Source: Micromonospora sp. C31 (GTDB taxonomy: Bacteria > Actinomycetota > Actinomycetes > Mycobacteriales > Micromonosporaceae). Taken from it: a DNA stretch of 64,000 bases. Shown piece by piece: positions 1 through 9,113 of the stretch. The position numbers were made by a program, and so were the translations under genes. The notes beneath the pieces were generated by a model. It was not told the origin of the DNA. It saw nothing but the letters and a program-made list of their open reading frames with translations, and made no database searches. Within the stretch, counting starts at the first letter, position 1. Every line of letters begins with the position of its first letter. The DNA is taken from positions 372,001 to 436,000 of the forward strand of contig NZ_JAGPXN010000001.1 of the NCBI RefSeq assembly GCF_018070575.1, written 5' to 3'.

Positions 1-461
1 CCGGCCGGGTCCACCCGGGACCAGCCGGCCTCGTCCACCTCGGTCGGGTGCCCGGTGGCCGACGAGTAGCGGTGCCGCAGGTGCCAGTTGACCAGCGCCA
101 GCGCGGTGGTGAACAGCCCGGCGTCGCGGTCGCCGAGCAGGTGCCCGACCTCCCGCAGATGCGCCGCCCGGGCCCCCGGCACCGCCGGCAGCGGGGCGTC
201 CACGGCGAAGACCGGCACCCCGTCCGGCTCGACGCCGAGGAACATCGGTGCCGCCGGCTCGGACAGCCCGGCCGGGTCCAGCAGCACCAGCGTCGGCGGC
301 GACGTGTCGGTACGCACCAGGGCCCGGCCACCGTCGCCGGAGTCGAGCACCAGCACCCTCGCCTGGCTCCACGCCCGCGCCAGCCACCCCGGGTCGGTAC
401 GCCGGTGGGCCGCCCGATCCAGGGTGGACCGGGCCAACGGCGGCGCGGTCTCCCCGTTCAC
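1..461 (-). CDS. nudC: NAD(+)/NADH pyrophosphatase (NudC-like), partial
   Basis: N-terminal part (about 153 codons) of a NudC-like Nudix hydrolase, which cleaves NADH/NAD to NMN(H) and AMP; the Nudix box lies beyond the window edge. The translated minus strand shows the family's N-terminal domain (LGVEPDGVPVFA, then a helix with ALALVNWH) followed by the zinc-ribbon region. That ribbon reads HRYSSATGHPTEVDEAGW, so the cysteines expected around the CxxCG position are absent. The GTG start at 461 overlaps the TGA of the upstream M16 gene as GTGA, which implies translational coupling. Assignment rests on recognising the N-terminal pattern, since the catalytic motif is not visible. Confidence 0.72.
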   Translation of the reverse strand, partial: MNGETAPPLARSTLDRAAHRRTDPGWLARAWSQARVLVLDSGDGGRALVRTDTSPPTLVLLDPAGLSEPAAPMFLGVEPDGVPVFAVDAPLPAVPGARAAHLREVGHLLGDRDAGLFTTALALVNWHLRHRYSSATGHPTEVDEAGWSRVDPA

Positions 462-1804
462 GGCCGGGCCGGCTCGGTGGTCACCGGGGCCAGCGTCGCC
501 AACTGCGACCCGATCCGTTCGGCGTCACCCAGCACCACGGTGACCGCCCCGGCCGGGGCGAGGTAGCGCGCCGCCGCCTCGGCCACGTCCGCGACGGTCG
601 CCTTCGCCAGCCGTGCGGCGTGCTCGGCCAGGAACTCCAGGCGCAGCCCGCTGCCGGCGTACGCGCTGGTCAGCGAGGCGAGCCCGGCCTGGGTGGACAT
701 CCCGAGCTGGAGCGTGCCGAGCGCGTACTGGCGGGCCTGCTCCAACTCGTCCTCGCGGGGCGCGACGGTGGCCAGCCGCCCGAGTTCGTACGTCGTCTCC
801 AGCAGCGCCGGCCCGGTCACCTCGGTGGCCACGTCGACGGCGGCGACCAGCACGGACCCGGCCACCGAGTGCTCGACGACGGAGTGCCCCCCGTACGTGT
901 AGCCCTTGTCCTCCCGGATGTTCTCGATCCAGCGGGAGGAGAAGTAGCCACCGAAGATCAGGTTGGCCAGTTGCAGGGCGGCGTGGTCGGGGTGGGTGCG
1001 GGGCACCCCCGGCAGGGCCATCCGCAGCGAGGACTGCACCGACCCCGGCCGGTCGACCAGCAGCAACGGCCCGGGCTCCAGCGGCGGGGCGGGCGGCAGG
1101 TCGGCGGTGTGCCCGGCGCCGTTCCACCCCGACAGTGCCTTCTCGGCGGCGTCCAGCGCCCGCTCCGGCTGCACGTCACCGACCAGCACCAGCACCGCGT
1201 CGGCGGGGTGCACCCGCTGGGCGTGCAGGGTCCGCAGCACTGCGGGCCGGACCGCCCGGACCGTCTCCGCCTCGGGGGTCTGCACCGCGTACGGATGCGT
1301 GCCGTAGACCCGCCGGAGCAGGGCGGTACGGGCCAGGTGCCCCGGCTGGCTGCGGGCCACCTGGATCCGGTCGACCAGCCGGTCCCGCTCGGTGGCGACC
1401 TCGTCGTTCGGGTAGCTCGCGTCGGTCAGCACCTCGGCGAGGATCTCCAGCATCCGGTCCAGCCCGGTGACCAGCGCGGCGCCGGAGAGCATCAGCCGGT
1501 CCGGGTCGATCCCGGCGGAGAGCCCGCCGCCGACCTTCTGCAACTCGGCCGCGATCCGCACGCCGGACATGGTCCGCGTGCCGGAGAGCAGGGTCTGCGC
1601 GAGCATGGCGCCCCGGGCGAGGTGGGCGCGGCCGAACGGCATCCACAGCCGCACCTCCACCAGCGGCACCGCCGGCCGGCGTACGGCGATCACGGTCAGT
1701 CCGTTGCCCAACGTGCGCTCGGCCTGCCTCGGCAGCTTGAGCCTGCGGGTGGGGCCGAGCGGAGGCAGCGCCCGGGGCGCGGCCGGTGCGGTTGCCGTCG
1801 TCAC
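458..1804 (-). CDS. M16-family peptidase homologue, non-catalytic subunit
   Basis: 448-residue pitrilysin-family (M16B) protein. The N-terminal domain has the family pattern (ERTLGNGLTVIAVRRP) but lacks the zinc motif HxxEH: the equivalent stretch reads FGRAHLARGAMLAQTLLSGT. The C-terminal domain keeps the substrate-binding signature ENIREDKGYTYG. M16B enzymes often work as heterodimers of one zinc-binding and one non-catalytic subunit, and the gene just upstream encodes a partner with intact HLFEH, so this is probably the non-catalytic half. The GTG start at 1804 overlaps the stop of a 20-codon mini-ORF, and the stop overlaps the next gene's GTG. Confidence 0.9.
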   Translation of the reverse strand: MTTATAPAAPRALPPLGPTRRLKLPRQAERTLGNGLTVIAVRRPAVPLVEVRLWMPFGRAHLARGAMLAQTLLSGTRTMSGVRIAAELQKVGGGLSAGIDPDRLMLSGAALVTGLDRMLEILAEVLTDASYPNDEVATERDRLVDRIQVARSQPGHLARTALLRRVYGTHPYAVQTPEAETVRAVRPAVLRTLHAQRVHPADAVLVLVGDVQPERALDAAEKALSGWNGAGHTADLPPAPPLEPGPLLLVDRPGSVQSSLRMALPGVPRTHPDHAALQLANLIFGGYFSSRWIENIREDKGYTYGGHSVVEHSVAGSVLVAAVDVATEVTGPALLETTYELGRLATVAPREDELEQARQYALGTLQLGMSTQAGLASLTSAYAGSGLRLEFLAEHAARLAKATVADVAEAAARYLAPAGAVTVVLGDAERIGSQLATLAPVTTEPARP

Positions 1805-1922
1805 TGGCCACCCTCCGTTCGCGACTGCGGGGCTCGCAAAACCGGCTCACTCCTCGCGCTCACTGACCACCCTCCGTTCGCGACTGCGGGGCTCGCAAAA
1901 CCGGCTCACTCCTCGCGCTCAC
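1801..1922 (-). repeat. Tandem pair of a 59-bp translational-coupling cassette
   Basis: Two copies (1802-1860 and 1861-1919, one mismatch) lie between the two M16 genes. Read on the minus strand, each copy begins GTGAGCGCGAGGAGTGAG and ends with GAACGGAGGGTGG just before a GTGA. Each copy is a 20-codon ORF: the first GTG (1922) overlaps the TGA of the catalytic M16 gene, its TGA (1862-1860) overlaps the GTG of copy two, and copy two's TGA (1803-1801) overlaps the GTG of the next M16 gene. GGAGGG lies about six bases before each downstream GTG. Related sequence lies before dapD and before an oligopeptide ATPase in this window. Confidence 0.85.
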
Positions 1923-3229
1923 CTGTTACCTCCGGGGATGACCTCGATGGACGCGCGGCGTTCGGGCCGCAGGGTGGCCGCGGCGGCGCGGACCTGTTCG
2001 TCGGTGACCTCGCCGACGAGCCGGGGCAGGTCGTTGAGCAGCCCCGGATCGCCGCGCTGCTGCTCCAGCACGGCCATCTGCAACGCCCGGCCGAGCACCG
2101 CGTCGGTGTCGCGCAGCAGGTGGGTAGCCATCCGGGCCTGGGTGCGGGCCAGTTCCCCCTCGGCCACGCCGTCGGTGGCCAGCCGGTCGAGTTCCTCGTC
2201 GATGGTGCGCAGCACCTTGTCCACGTCCCCGCCCGGGGGCAGGTGCGCCTGGAGCAGCAGCGCCGTCGGGTCCCGCACGTCGAACGGGTCGCCCATGAAG
2301 CCGACGTAGCCGCCGAGGCTGGTCACCGCCCGGTCGCGCTGGACCAGCCGCTCGACCAGCCGGGACGCGTCGCCGTCGGTGAGCACCTCGGCCAGCACGA
2401 CGTACGGCAGGTAGGCGGCGAAGTCGGTGATCGGGTCGGGCACCCGCCAGGCGCCGGCCACCGCCGGCAGCGGGGCCAGCTGGTCGGTGTACGAGGTGCG
2501 CCGCTCCTCGGTCAGGTCGGGTTCGGTGAAGTCGGGCCGCTGCGGGGCGGGACGGGCCGGCACGTCGCCGAAGTGCCGCTCGATCAGCGTGGTCGCCTCG
2601 GCGACGTCGATGTCGCCGCCGACCGCCAGCACCGCGTTGCCGCTCGCGTAGTAGCGGCGGAAGAAGTCGGCCGCGTCGGCGACGGTGGCCGACTCCAGGT
2701 CGACGAAGGAGCCGTAGCCGTCGTGCGCGTTCGGAAAGGTGTCGAACAGCACCGGCGGCAGGGTCAGCCAGGGAAAGCCGCCGTACGGGCGGTTGAGCAC
2801 GTTGACCCGGATCTCCTCCTTGACCACGTCGACCTGGTTGCGCAGGTTCTCCTCGGTCAGCCGGGGGCCGCGCATCCGGTCGGCCTCCAGGAACAGCGCC
2901 CGTTCCAGGGCGTTGCTCGGCAGGGTCTCGAAGTAGTCGGTGTAGTCCAGGTGGGTGGAACCGTTGAAGGTGCCGCCCGCTCCCTGCACGTGCCGGAAGT
3001 GCGCCAGCTTCTCCAGGTTCTCCGAGCCCTGGAACATGAGGTGCTCGAAGAGGTGGGCGAAGCCGGTGCGCCCCTCGGGCTCGGAGCGGATGCCGACGTC
3101 GTAGACGACCGCCACCCCGATCACCGGGGCGCTGCGATCCGGGGTCAGCACCACCCGCAGGCCGTTGTCGAGGGTGAACCGCTCGACCGGGTACTTCGTC
3201 GCTGGAATTCTCGATCTCCGGGCCGCCAC
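1919..3229 (-). CDS. M16-family zinc metallopeptidase, catalytic subunit
   Basis: 436-residue M16B peptidase. Near residue 60 it has the inverted zinc motif HLFEH in the context GFAHLFEHLMFQGSEN, and a downstream glutamate in VDVVKEEIRVN fits the third zinc ligand. It is expected to cleave peptides or protein fragments; the physiological substrate is not evident. No signal peptide is seen, so it is probably cytoplasmic. It is the first gene of the pair, and the coupling cassette separates it from the non-catalytic subunit. The start at 3229 directly precedes the conserved YPVERFTLDNGLRVV strand. Confidence 0.93.
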   Translation of the reverse strand: MAARRSRIPATKYPVERFTLDNGLRVVLTPDRSAPVIGVAVVYDVGIRSEPEGRTGFAHLFEHLMFQGSENLEKLAHFRHVQGAGGTFNGSTHLDYTDYFETLPSNALERALFLEADRMRGPRLTEENLRNQVDVVKEEIRVNVLNRPYGGFPWLTLPPVLFDTFPNAHDGYGSFVDLESATVADAADFFRRYYASGNAVLAVGGDIDVAEATTLIERHFGDVPARPAPQRPDFTEPDLTEERRTSYTDQLAPLPAVAGAWRVPDPITDFAAYLPYVVLAEVLTDGDASRLVERLVQRDRAVTSLGGYVGFMGDPFDVRDPTALLLQAHLPPGGDVDKVLRTIDEELDRLATDGVAEGELARTQARMATHLLRDTDAVLGRALQMAVLEQQRGDPGLLNDLPRLVGEVTDEQVRAAAATLRPERRASIEVIPGGNR

Positions 3230-3353
3230 GGGATCGACCCTAGCGCGTCGGCACCCCCGCCACGGGTGACCTCGATCCGGCGGCGCCGGGGCGTGCTGGA
3301 CCAGGCGGGTCGAAGCCGGGTACGTCTGCGCGCGCGGCGACCACGGGCCCCGG

Positions 3354-3548
3354 TCAGCCGGCGGTGGTGGCCGGCAGCTCCGTCGGGCTGCGAAGCTCGA
3401 CCGGAGCGGCCGGCGCGGCCCCGTCCGGGGTGGCGTGCCACGGCGTGAACACCGCGACCACCGCGAGCAGCAGCCCGGCCAGCGCCACCGCGAGCACCAG
3501 CGACAGTTCCCGCGCCGCGCCCGTGCCGGCGTCGCCCACCATCGTCAT
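3354..3548 (-). CDS. Small single-pass membrane protein
   Basis: 64-residue ORF (MTMVGDAGTGAAREL...) with one strong transmembrane stretch (LSLVLAVALAGLLLAVVAV) and a proline/alanine-rich outer tail. The ATG at 3548 is preferred over the upstream in-frame ATG at 3605 because GGGAGGG lies immediately before it, although the spacing is tight. I do not recognise a family. It lies upstream of the M16 genes on the same strand and could head that transcript. Confidence 0.55.
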   Translation of the reverse strand: MTMVGDAGTGAARELSLVLAVALAGLLLAVVAVFTPWHATPDGAAPAAPVELRSPTELPATTAG

Positions 3549-3719
3549 CCCTCCCATGCCGGGCGGTGCCGCCCGGGTCTTCCCCCGCCCATCAGCTTCC
3601 ACCACCAGCGGCGGCGGAAACAGTCGCCGATCGGACGCAACATCCGCTGATTACAGACTCAGCCGGCTCCGGGCAGGGTCGCCCGGAGCCGGTGGGAGGA
3701 GCAGGAGGAACAGGATCGG

Positions 3720-5051
3720 TCAGGAGGTGTGCGGGGCGCGGGGACGCCGCGAGCGGCGGGGCCGGCCGGAGGCGCGGTGCGGAGCCCGGCCACCCTCACC
3801 GCCGCGGCCGGCCGACCGACCGTTGGCGGACCCGGAGGGGACGGCCTGCGGCGCGGGCGGCGCGATCGTCACCGGCACGCCGGACGGCTCCCGGGCACCG
3901 GTCACCCGAACCAGGGCGTCGTCGCCGGAACGCACCTGGACGGACTCGGGACGGATGCCGGCGGTCGACATCAGCCGGGACACGTCCCGGCGCTGCTCCG
4001 GCAGGACCAGGGTGACCACCGTGCCGGACTCCCCCGCCCGGGCGGTACGCCCACCACGGTGCAGGTAGTCCTTCGCCTCGGTGGGCGGGTCCACGTTGAC
4101 CACCATGTCCAGCCCGTCGACGTGGATGCCCCGGGCCGCCACGTCGGTGGCGACCAGCGCCGTCACCTGCCCGGTGCGGAACTGCTCCAGGATCCGGGTG
4201 CGCTGCGGCTGCGACTTCCCACCGTGCAGGGCGGCCGCGCGTACCCCCTTGGACAGCAACTGGCGGGCGAGCCGGTCGGCGCGGTGCTTGGTGCCCATGA
4301 ACAGGATGGTGCGGCCCTCGCGGGCGGCGATCCAGGTCAGGGCGGTCGGCTTGTCGGCCGCGTCCACGTGCAGCACGTGGTGGGTCATCGCGGTCACCGT
4401 GGCGGTGCCCGGGTCGACCGAGTGCGAGACCGGGTTGCTCAGGAAGCGGCGCACCAGGCGGTCCACGCCGCCGTCGAGGGTGGCCGAGAAGAGCATCCGC
4501 TGCCCGTTCGGGGCGACCTGCTCCAGCAGCTTGGTGACCTGTGGCAGGAAGCCCATGTCGGCCATCTGGTCGGCCTCGTCGAGCACCGTGATGCCGACCT
4601 GGTCCAGCCGGGCGTCACCACGGTTGATCAGGTCGTGCAGCCGGCCGGGCGTCGCCACGACCAGCTCGGCGCCCGAGCGCAGGGCGTCCGCCTGGCGTTG
4701 CAGCGAGAGCCCGCCGACGACGGTGGCGCAGCGCAGCCCGACGGCGCGGGCGTACGGGTCGAGCGCGGTGGTGACCTGCTGGGCCAGCTCACGGGTCGGC
4801 ACCAGCACCAGGGCCAGCGGACGGCCCGGACGGGCCCGGCGGCCGGCGGTGCGGGACAGCAGGGGAAGCCCGAAGGCGAGCGTCTTGCCGGAGCCGGTGC
4901 GGCCCCGGCCCAGCACGTCGCGGCCGGCCAGCGAGTCCGGCAGGGTCGCCGACTGGATCGGGAACGGCTCGGTGATGCCCTGGGCGGTCAGCTCGGCGAG
5001 CAGCGCCGGGGCCAGCCCGGTGAGGGCGAACGAGGGTACGACAGTGGTCAT
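3720..5051 (-). CDS. rhlE: DEAD-box ATP-dependent RNA helicase
   Basis: 443-residue helicase with the expected motifs in order: Q motif (PFPIQ, near residue 30), Walker A GRTGSGKT (50-57), DEAD in VLDEADQMADMGF, SAT in LFSATLD, the domain-2 motif ATDVAARGIHV and a variant motif VI HRGGRTARAG. A basic, proline-rich tail of about 60 residues ends the protein. The ATG at 5051 is chosen over an upstream ATG (5144) because GAGGAAGG sits eight bases before it and the extra residues are low-complexity. It follows a cold-shock gene on the same strand, a common pairing that suggests RNA unwinding at low temperature. The rhlE name is by resemblance only. Confidence 0.9.
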   Translation of the reverse strand: MTTVVPSFALTGLAPALLAELTAQGITEPFPIQSATLPDSLAGRDVLGRGRTGSGKTLAFGLPLLSRTAGRRARPGRPLALVLVPTRELAQQVTTALDPYARAVGLRCATVVGGLSLQRQADALRSGAELVVATPGRLHDLINRGDARLDQVGITVLDEADQMADMGFLPQVTKLLEQVAPNGQRMLFSATLDGGVDRLVRRFLSNPVSHSVDPGTATVTAMTHHVLHVDAADKPTALTWIAAREGRTILFMGTKHRADRLARQLLSKGVRAAALHGGKSQPQRTRILEQFRTGQVTALVATDVAARGIHVDGLDMVVNVDPPTEAKDYLHRGGRTARAGESGTVVTLVLPEQRRDVSRLMSTAGIRPESVQVRSGDDALVRVTGAREPSGVPVTIAPPAPQAVPSGSANGRSAGRGGEGGRAPHRASGRPRRSRRPRAPHTS

Positions 5052-5275
5052 GCGGAAGCCTTCCTCGACGCGGCACGTGTCGAGGGAGGGCGCCGGAGGC
5101 GGCGCTGTCACCGGCGGAACAGGCCGCGGGTGACTCACAAGCACGAACCGAAAGTGGTACGGGGCCCCGGCCCGCCGCCAGCCGCCGCCTGCTCACGCAG
5201 GTCGACGGGGCGACGGACCGGTCCCGTCACCGCACCCGGAGGGCGCGATGGGTGTTACCTGGAAGATCCGAAGAT

Positions 5276-5479
5276 CTACAGCGGGCGGATGTTCTCCGCC
5301 TGCGGGCCCTTCTGGCCCTGGGTCACCTCGAACTCGACCCGCTGGTTCTCGTCCAGGCTCCGGTAGCCGGAGGACTGGATGGCCGAGAAGTGGGCGAAGA
5401 CGTCGGCGCCGCCGCCGTCCGGGGTGATGAAGCCGAAGCCCTTGTCAGCGTTGAACCACTTGACGGTGCCAATAGCCAT
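5276..5479 (-). CDS. cspA: Cold-shock protein (CspA family)
   Basis: 67-residue single cold-shock domain. It shows both RNA-binding motifs: KGFGFI (RNP1) and DVFAHFSAI (RNP2 position), and the typical start [14 protein letters not shown]. It should bind single-stranded RNA or DNA and melt secondary structure. The ATG at 5479 is fixed by family length. The gene has an unusually long upstream leader (at least 200 bases without a gene) that is less GC-rich than its surroundings, as is usual for cold-shock genes, and lies upstream of the DEAD-box helicase on the same strand. Confidence 0.96.
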   Translation of the reverse strand: MAIGTVKWFNADKGFGFITPDGGGADVFAHFSAIQSSGYRSLDENQRVEFEVTQGQKGPQAENIRPL

Positions 5480-5684
5480 TTTTGTTTCGTCTCCTTGACG
5501 GAACGTCGAACCCGCACTTGTTGCGGGCTCGAAGAGGAGCGCGCCACGCGGAACTGCCTGGCTCGCTTGTCGCTTCTGGTCGCCCCGCCCGGAGAACTCC
5601 GGACACAACAAAGAGCGCCTGGGCCACAATCCTCCAGGCGCACACAGAGTCTCTGGGAACCATAACTGCAACGCGACCAACCTA
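5480..5684 (-). promoter_or_regulatory. Long 5' leader/promoter region of the cold-shock gene
   Basis: 205 bases between the adnB stop and the cold-shock ATG hold no plausible gene and are less GC-rich than the flanks. The promoter of the cold-shock/helicase pair must lie here. I cannot assign -35/-10 boxes with confidence. Cold-shock mRNAs often carry structured, temperature-responsive leaders, so a regulatory leader is an inference from position and length. Confidence 0.45.
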
Positions 5685-8600
5685 TCATGGATTCGGCCCG
5701 GCGCCACCGGCTGCCGGAATTTCCGGTACGGAGGCGATCAGCGCGGTCAGCCCGTCGGCGTCGAGCAGGTCCGCGGGGCGGACCGTGACGCCGTCGCGCA
5801 CGTAGTGGAACGCGGCGCCGACCCGCTCCACCGGTACGCCGGCCAGCTCCGCCCAGGCCAGCCGGTAGACCGCGAGCTGCACGGCGGCCACGTCGGCGGC
5901 GGTGCCGACGGGCTGCCGGCCGGTCTTCCAGTCGACCACGTCGAACCGCCCGCCCGGCCGGGCGAAGACGGCGTCCATCCGCCCCCGGACCACCACCTGA
6001 GCGATCACCGTGGCGAAGGGCACCTCCACCTCGACCGGCACCCGGTCGGCCCACTCGCTGGCCAGGAAGCGCTCCTGAAGCTCGGCCAGCGCCTCGTCCG
6101 GCGCCGCGTCCGCGTCGGCCGCACCGGGCAGCTCGTCCAGGTCGAGCAGCCGGTCGGCGCCGAACCGCTGCTCCAGCCAGGTGTGGAAGGCGGTGCCGCG
6201 GCGGGCGTACGGGTTGGGCTCGGTGGGCACCGGGCGGCGCAGCGCGCGGGCCAGCGCCGCCGGATCCCGGCGCAGCGCCACCAACTGGGTCACCGACAAC
6301 TGGCCGGGCAGCGCCACCTCGACCGCGCCGGACCGCCGGGTCAGCTCGGCCCGCTCGGCGAGCAGCAGGTCGGCCTCCCGCCGCCACCGCGCCACGTCCA
6401 CGTCGTCGACCGGCCCGGCCGGGCCCTCGCCGCCGGAGGCACCGTCACCGACAGCCCTGGCCGGGCCCGCACCGGAGGCACCGTCGCCGTCGGCCAGGAG
6501 ACGGCGGACGAGGGCGGCCGCCTCGGCCAGCGCCGGCCGGCGGGCGCCCAGCGGGTCGGCCGGCCACTCGGCGCGCAGCACCACCTCGGTCGTCGGGTTG
6601 ACCGCGTCGCCCGGCGGTGCCGGCGCCCACTCGTCGACCAGGTGCCCCGCGCCGGCGTCCAGGCAGGCGTCGTACACCTCCCGCAGCAGCACCGACGGCC
6701 CGCGCGGCCGTTTGGTGCTCTCCCCCCACCAGTAGCCGGAGCAGAGCAGCAGCCGCCGGGGCCGGGTCACCGCCACGTACGCCAGCCGGCGCTCCTCCCG
6801 CTCGTCGTGCGCCCGCCAGGCGTCGGTGAAGTCCTCCAGCGCCCGGGCCACCCCCCGCTGGTCCTCGGCCTCGGCCAGGCCCAGCTCGGGCAGCCCGTCG
6901 GCGTCCCCGCGCAGCGGGAACGGCAGCACGCCCAGCCCGCCGAGCCAGTGGTCGGAGTTGCGCACCGGTCCCGGCCAGACGCCCCGGCTCAGCCCCGCCA
7001 CCGCCACCACGTCCCACTCCAGACCCTTCGCGGCGTGCGCGGTGAGGATCTGCACCGCGCCCTCGACCACCTCCACCTCGCCCGGGGTGAGGCCGCGCTC
7101 CTCGTCCTCGGCGGCGGTCAGGTAGGCCAGGAAGCCCGACAGGGTGGCCCCCGGCGTCTCCCCGCTGAACCGGGCGGCGACGTCACCGAGCGCGTCGAGG
7201 TGACCCCGGGCGAGGCCGGCGTCACCGGCCCCGTCCCGGCCCGCCCGCACCGCCACCTCCACGTCCAGGCCGATCGTCCGCTCGATGTCCGCGATCAGCT
7301 CCGGCAGGGACTGGTCCAGCCGGTAGCGCAGCAGGCCCAGCTCCCGCGCGTACGCCCGCAGCCGCGCGTAGCCCTCCGCCGAGTACGCCTGGGCCGGCCC
7401 CAGGTCGGCCAGCGCCTCGACCAGGGTCGCCTCGTCGAGCAGATCCGGGCTGATCTCCGGGGTGCCGTCGTCGGCGAGCCTGCGCCGGGCCGCCGCGATG
7501 GCCTTCGCCCGGCGGTGCAGGGCCACCAGGTCACGGGGGCCGATCCGCCAGCGCGCGCCCGTCAGCAGCCGCAGCAGCGCGGCCCCGTCCGTCGGGTCGG
7601 CCAGCACCCGCAGCGTGCACACCACGTCACGAACCTCGGGAGTGTCCAGCAGGCCACCCAGGCCGACCACCTCGACGGGCAGGCCCCGCTCCCGTAGCGC
7701 CGACTCGATCGCCGGGATCTGGCTGCGCAGCCGCACGAGCACGGCGGTCGTGGGCCGCAGCGGCACCGGGATGTGCTCGGGCAGCACGCCGGGCATGCCC
7801 GCCGCGCCGCGCCAGGCGTGCAGCACGCTGTCGGCGATCCAGTCGGCCTCGTCGGCGTACGTCCGCAGCAGGGCGCAGTGGACGGTGCCGCCGGCGGCGC
7901 CGCGGGCGCTGCGGTGCGGGACCGGCTCCCGGACGCTCATCGCCGCGTGCAGTTCCGGCACCCGGGCGCCAGCGGCCCGCAGCGGGGTGGCCAGGGCGTT
8001 GGCGACGCCGAGGATCTCCGGCCGGTTGCGCCAGCTCGTGGTGAGGCTGAGCACCTCGGCCGGCGCCCCGTCGGCGCGGGCGAACTCCGCGGGGAAGCGG
8101 TCCAGGGTGCCGGCGCTCGCCCCGCGCCAGCCGTAGATCGACTGGCACGGGTCACCCACCGCCGTCACCGGATGACCGCCACCGAAGAGCGCGTTCAGCA
8201 GCACCACCTGGGCGTGGCTGGTGTCCTGGTACTCGTCCAGCAGCACCACCCGGAAGCGGTCCCGCTCGATCTGGCCGACCCCCGGGTGGTCCCGGGCCAC
8301 CCGGGCCGCCCGGGCGAGCTGGTCGGCGAAGTCCATCGCCTCGAAGTCCTCCTTGCGCCGGGCGTACGCGCGCACCAGCGGGAGCAGCTTCAGCCGGGTC
8401 TGCTGGAGCCGCAGCGCCTTGCGGACGTCGGCGTAGACCCGGCCGGGACACGCCTGCACCTCGGCGAAGAAGCGGCCCGTCCACGCCGCCAGCACGTCCG
8501 GGTCGACCAGGTGCTCGTCGAGCTCACCGGCGAGCGCCAGCACCGCGTCGGTGACCGTGCTCGGCATCCGGTCCACCTCGGACATGTCGCCGTCGTAGTT

Positions 8601-9113
8601 GCGCACCAGCAGGTCGACGAGCTGCCAGCGGGACGCCTCGGTGAGCAGCCGGGTGGACGGCTCGTAGCCGGCCCGCAGCCCGTGCTCGGTGACGATCCGG
8701 CCCGCGTACGAGTGGTAGGTGGAGACGGTCGGTTCCCCGGCCAGCGGGTCGTCGAGCGGGTCGCGCCCCCGCCGCCCGAGCCGCCGCACCAACTGGTCGA
8801 GCCGGGTACGCACCCGGTGCGCCAGTTCCCCGGCGGCCTTGCGGGTGAAGGTGAGCCCCAGCACCTGCTCCGGCCGCACGTACGAGTTGGCGACCAGCCA
8901 GACCACCCGGGCGGCCATCGTCTCGGTCTTGCCCGAGCCGGCGCCCGCGACCACCAGCAGCGGCTCGACGGGGGCCGCGATGATCGCCGCCTGCTCCCGG
9001 GTCGGCGCGGGCAGCCGCAGCAGCTTCGCCAGCTCCACCGGGGTGTACCGGGGACCGGCGTCGGCGACCCGGGGCGCCGGGGTCGCGCTGCTGAACAGGG
9101 CGGGCTGCGTCAA
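5685..9113 (-). CDS. adnB: AdnB-like UvrD-family helicase-nuclease
   Basis: 1142-residue SF1A helicase fused to a RecB-like nuclease, the second subunit of the actinobacterial AdnAB double-strand-break resection motor. Walker A AGAGSGKT is at residues 56-63, Walker B is LLDEYQDTS, and the C-terminal third has GRMDAVF and [10 protein letters not shown], the nuclease active site. The start is a TTG at 9113 forming TTGA with the stop of adnA; the first residues then lead straight into [18 protein letters not shown], the normal family start. A much longer ORF in this frame is antisense noise over adnA. Gene naming follows mycobacterial AdnA-AdnB order. Confidence 0.9.
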   Translation of the reverse strand: MTQPALFSSATPAPRVADAGPRYTPVELAKLLRLPAPTREQAAIIAAPVEPLLVVAGAGSGKTETMAARVVWLVANSYVRPEQVLGLTFTRKAAGELAHRVRTRLDQLVRRLGRRGRDPLDDPLAGEPTVSTYHSYAGRIVTEHGLRAGYEPSTRLLTEASRWQLVDLLVRNYDGDMSEVDRMPSTVTDAVLALAGELDEHLVDPDVLAAWTGRFFAEVQACPGRVYADVRKALRLQQTRLKLLPLVRAYARRKEDFEAMDFADQLARAARVARDHPGVGQIERDRFRVVLLDEYQDTSHAQVVLLNALFGGGHPVTAVGDPCQSIYGWRGASAGTLDRFPAEFARADGAPAEVLSLTTSWRNRPEILGVANALATPLRAAGARVPELHAAMSVREPVPHRSARGAAGGTVHCALLRTYADEADWIADSVLHAWRGAAGMPGVLPEHIPVPLRPTTAVLVRLRSQIPAIESALRERGLPVEVVGLGGLLDTPEVRDVVCTLRVLADPTDGAALLRLLTGARWRIGPRDLVALHRRAKAIAAARRRLADDGTPEISPDLLDEATLVEALADLGPAQAYSAEGYARLRAYARELGLLRYRLDQSLPELIADIERTIGLDVEVAVRAGRDGAGDAGLARGHLDALGDVAARFSGETPGATLSGFLAYLTAAEDEERGLTPGEVEVVEGAVQILTAHAAKGLEWDVVAVAGLSRGVWPGPVRNSDHWLGGLGVLPFPLRGDADGLPELGLAEAEDQRGVARALEDFTDAWRAHDEREERRLAYVAVTRPRRLLLCSGYWWGESTKRPRGPSVLLREVYDACLDAGAGHLVDEWAPAPPGDAVNPTTEVVLRAEWPADPLGARRPALAEAAALVRRLLADGDGASGAGPARAVGDGASGGEGPAGPVDDVDVARWRREADLLLAERAELTRRSGAVEVALPGQLSVTQLVALRRDPAALARALRRPVPTEPNPYARRGTAFHTWLEQRFGADRLLDLDELPGAADADAAPDEALAELQERFLASEWADRVPVEVEVPFATVIAQVVVRGRMDAVFARPGGRFDVVDWKTGRQPVGTAADVAAVQLAVYRLAWAELAGVPVERVGAAFHYVRDGVTVRPADLLDADGLTALIASVPEIPAAGGAGPNP

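Noticed and set aside
248..3448. 1066-codon plus-strand ORF over the M16 genes
   Set aside because: Antisense shadow typical of GC-rich DNA; Arg/Pro/Gly-rich with no domain, while the minus strand encodes two clear M16 proteins.
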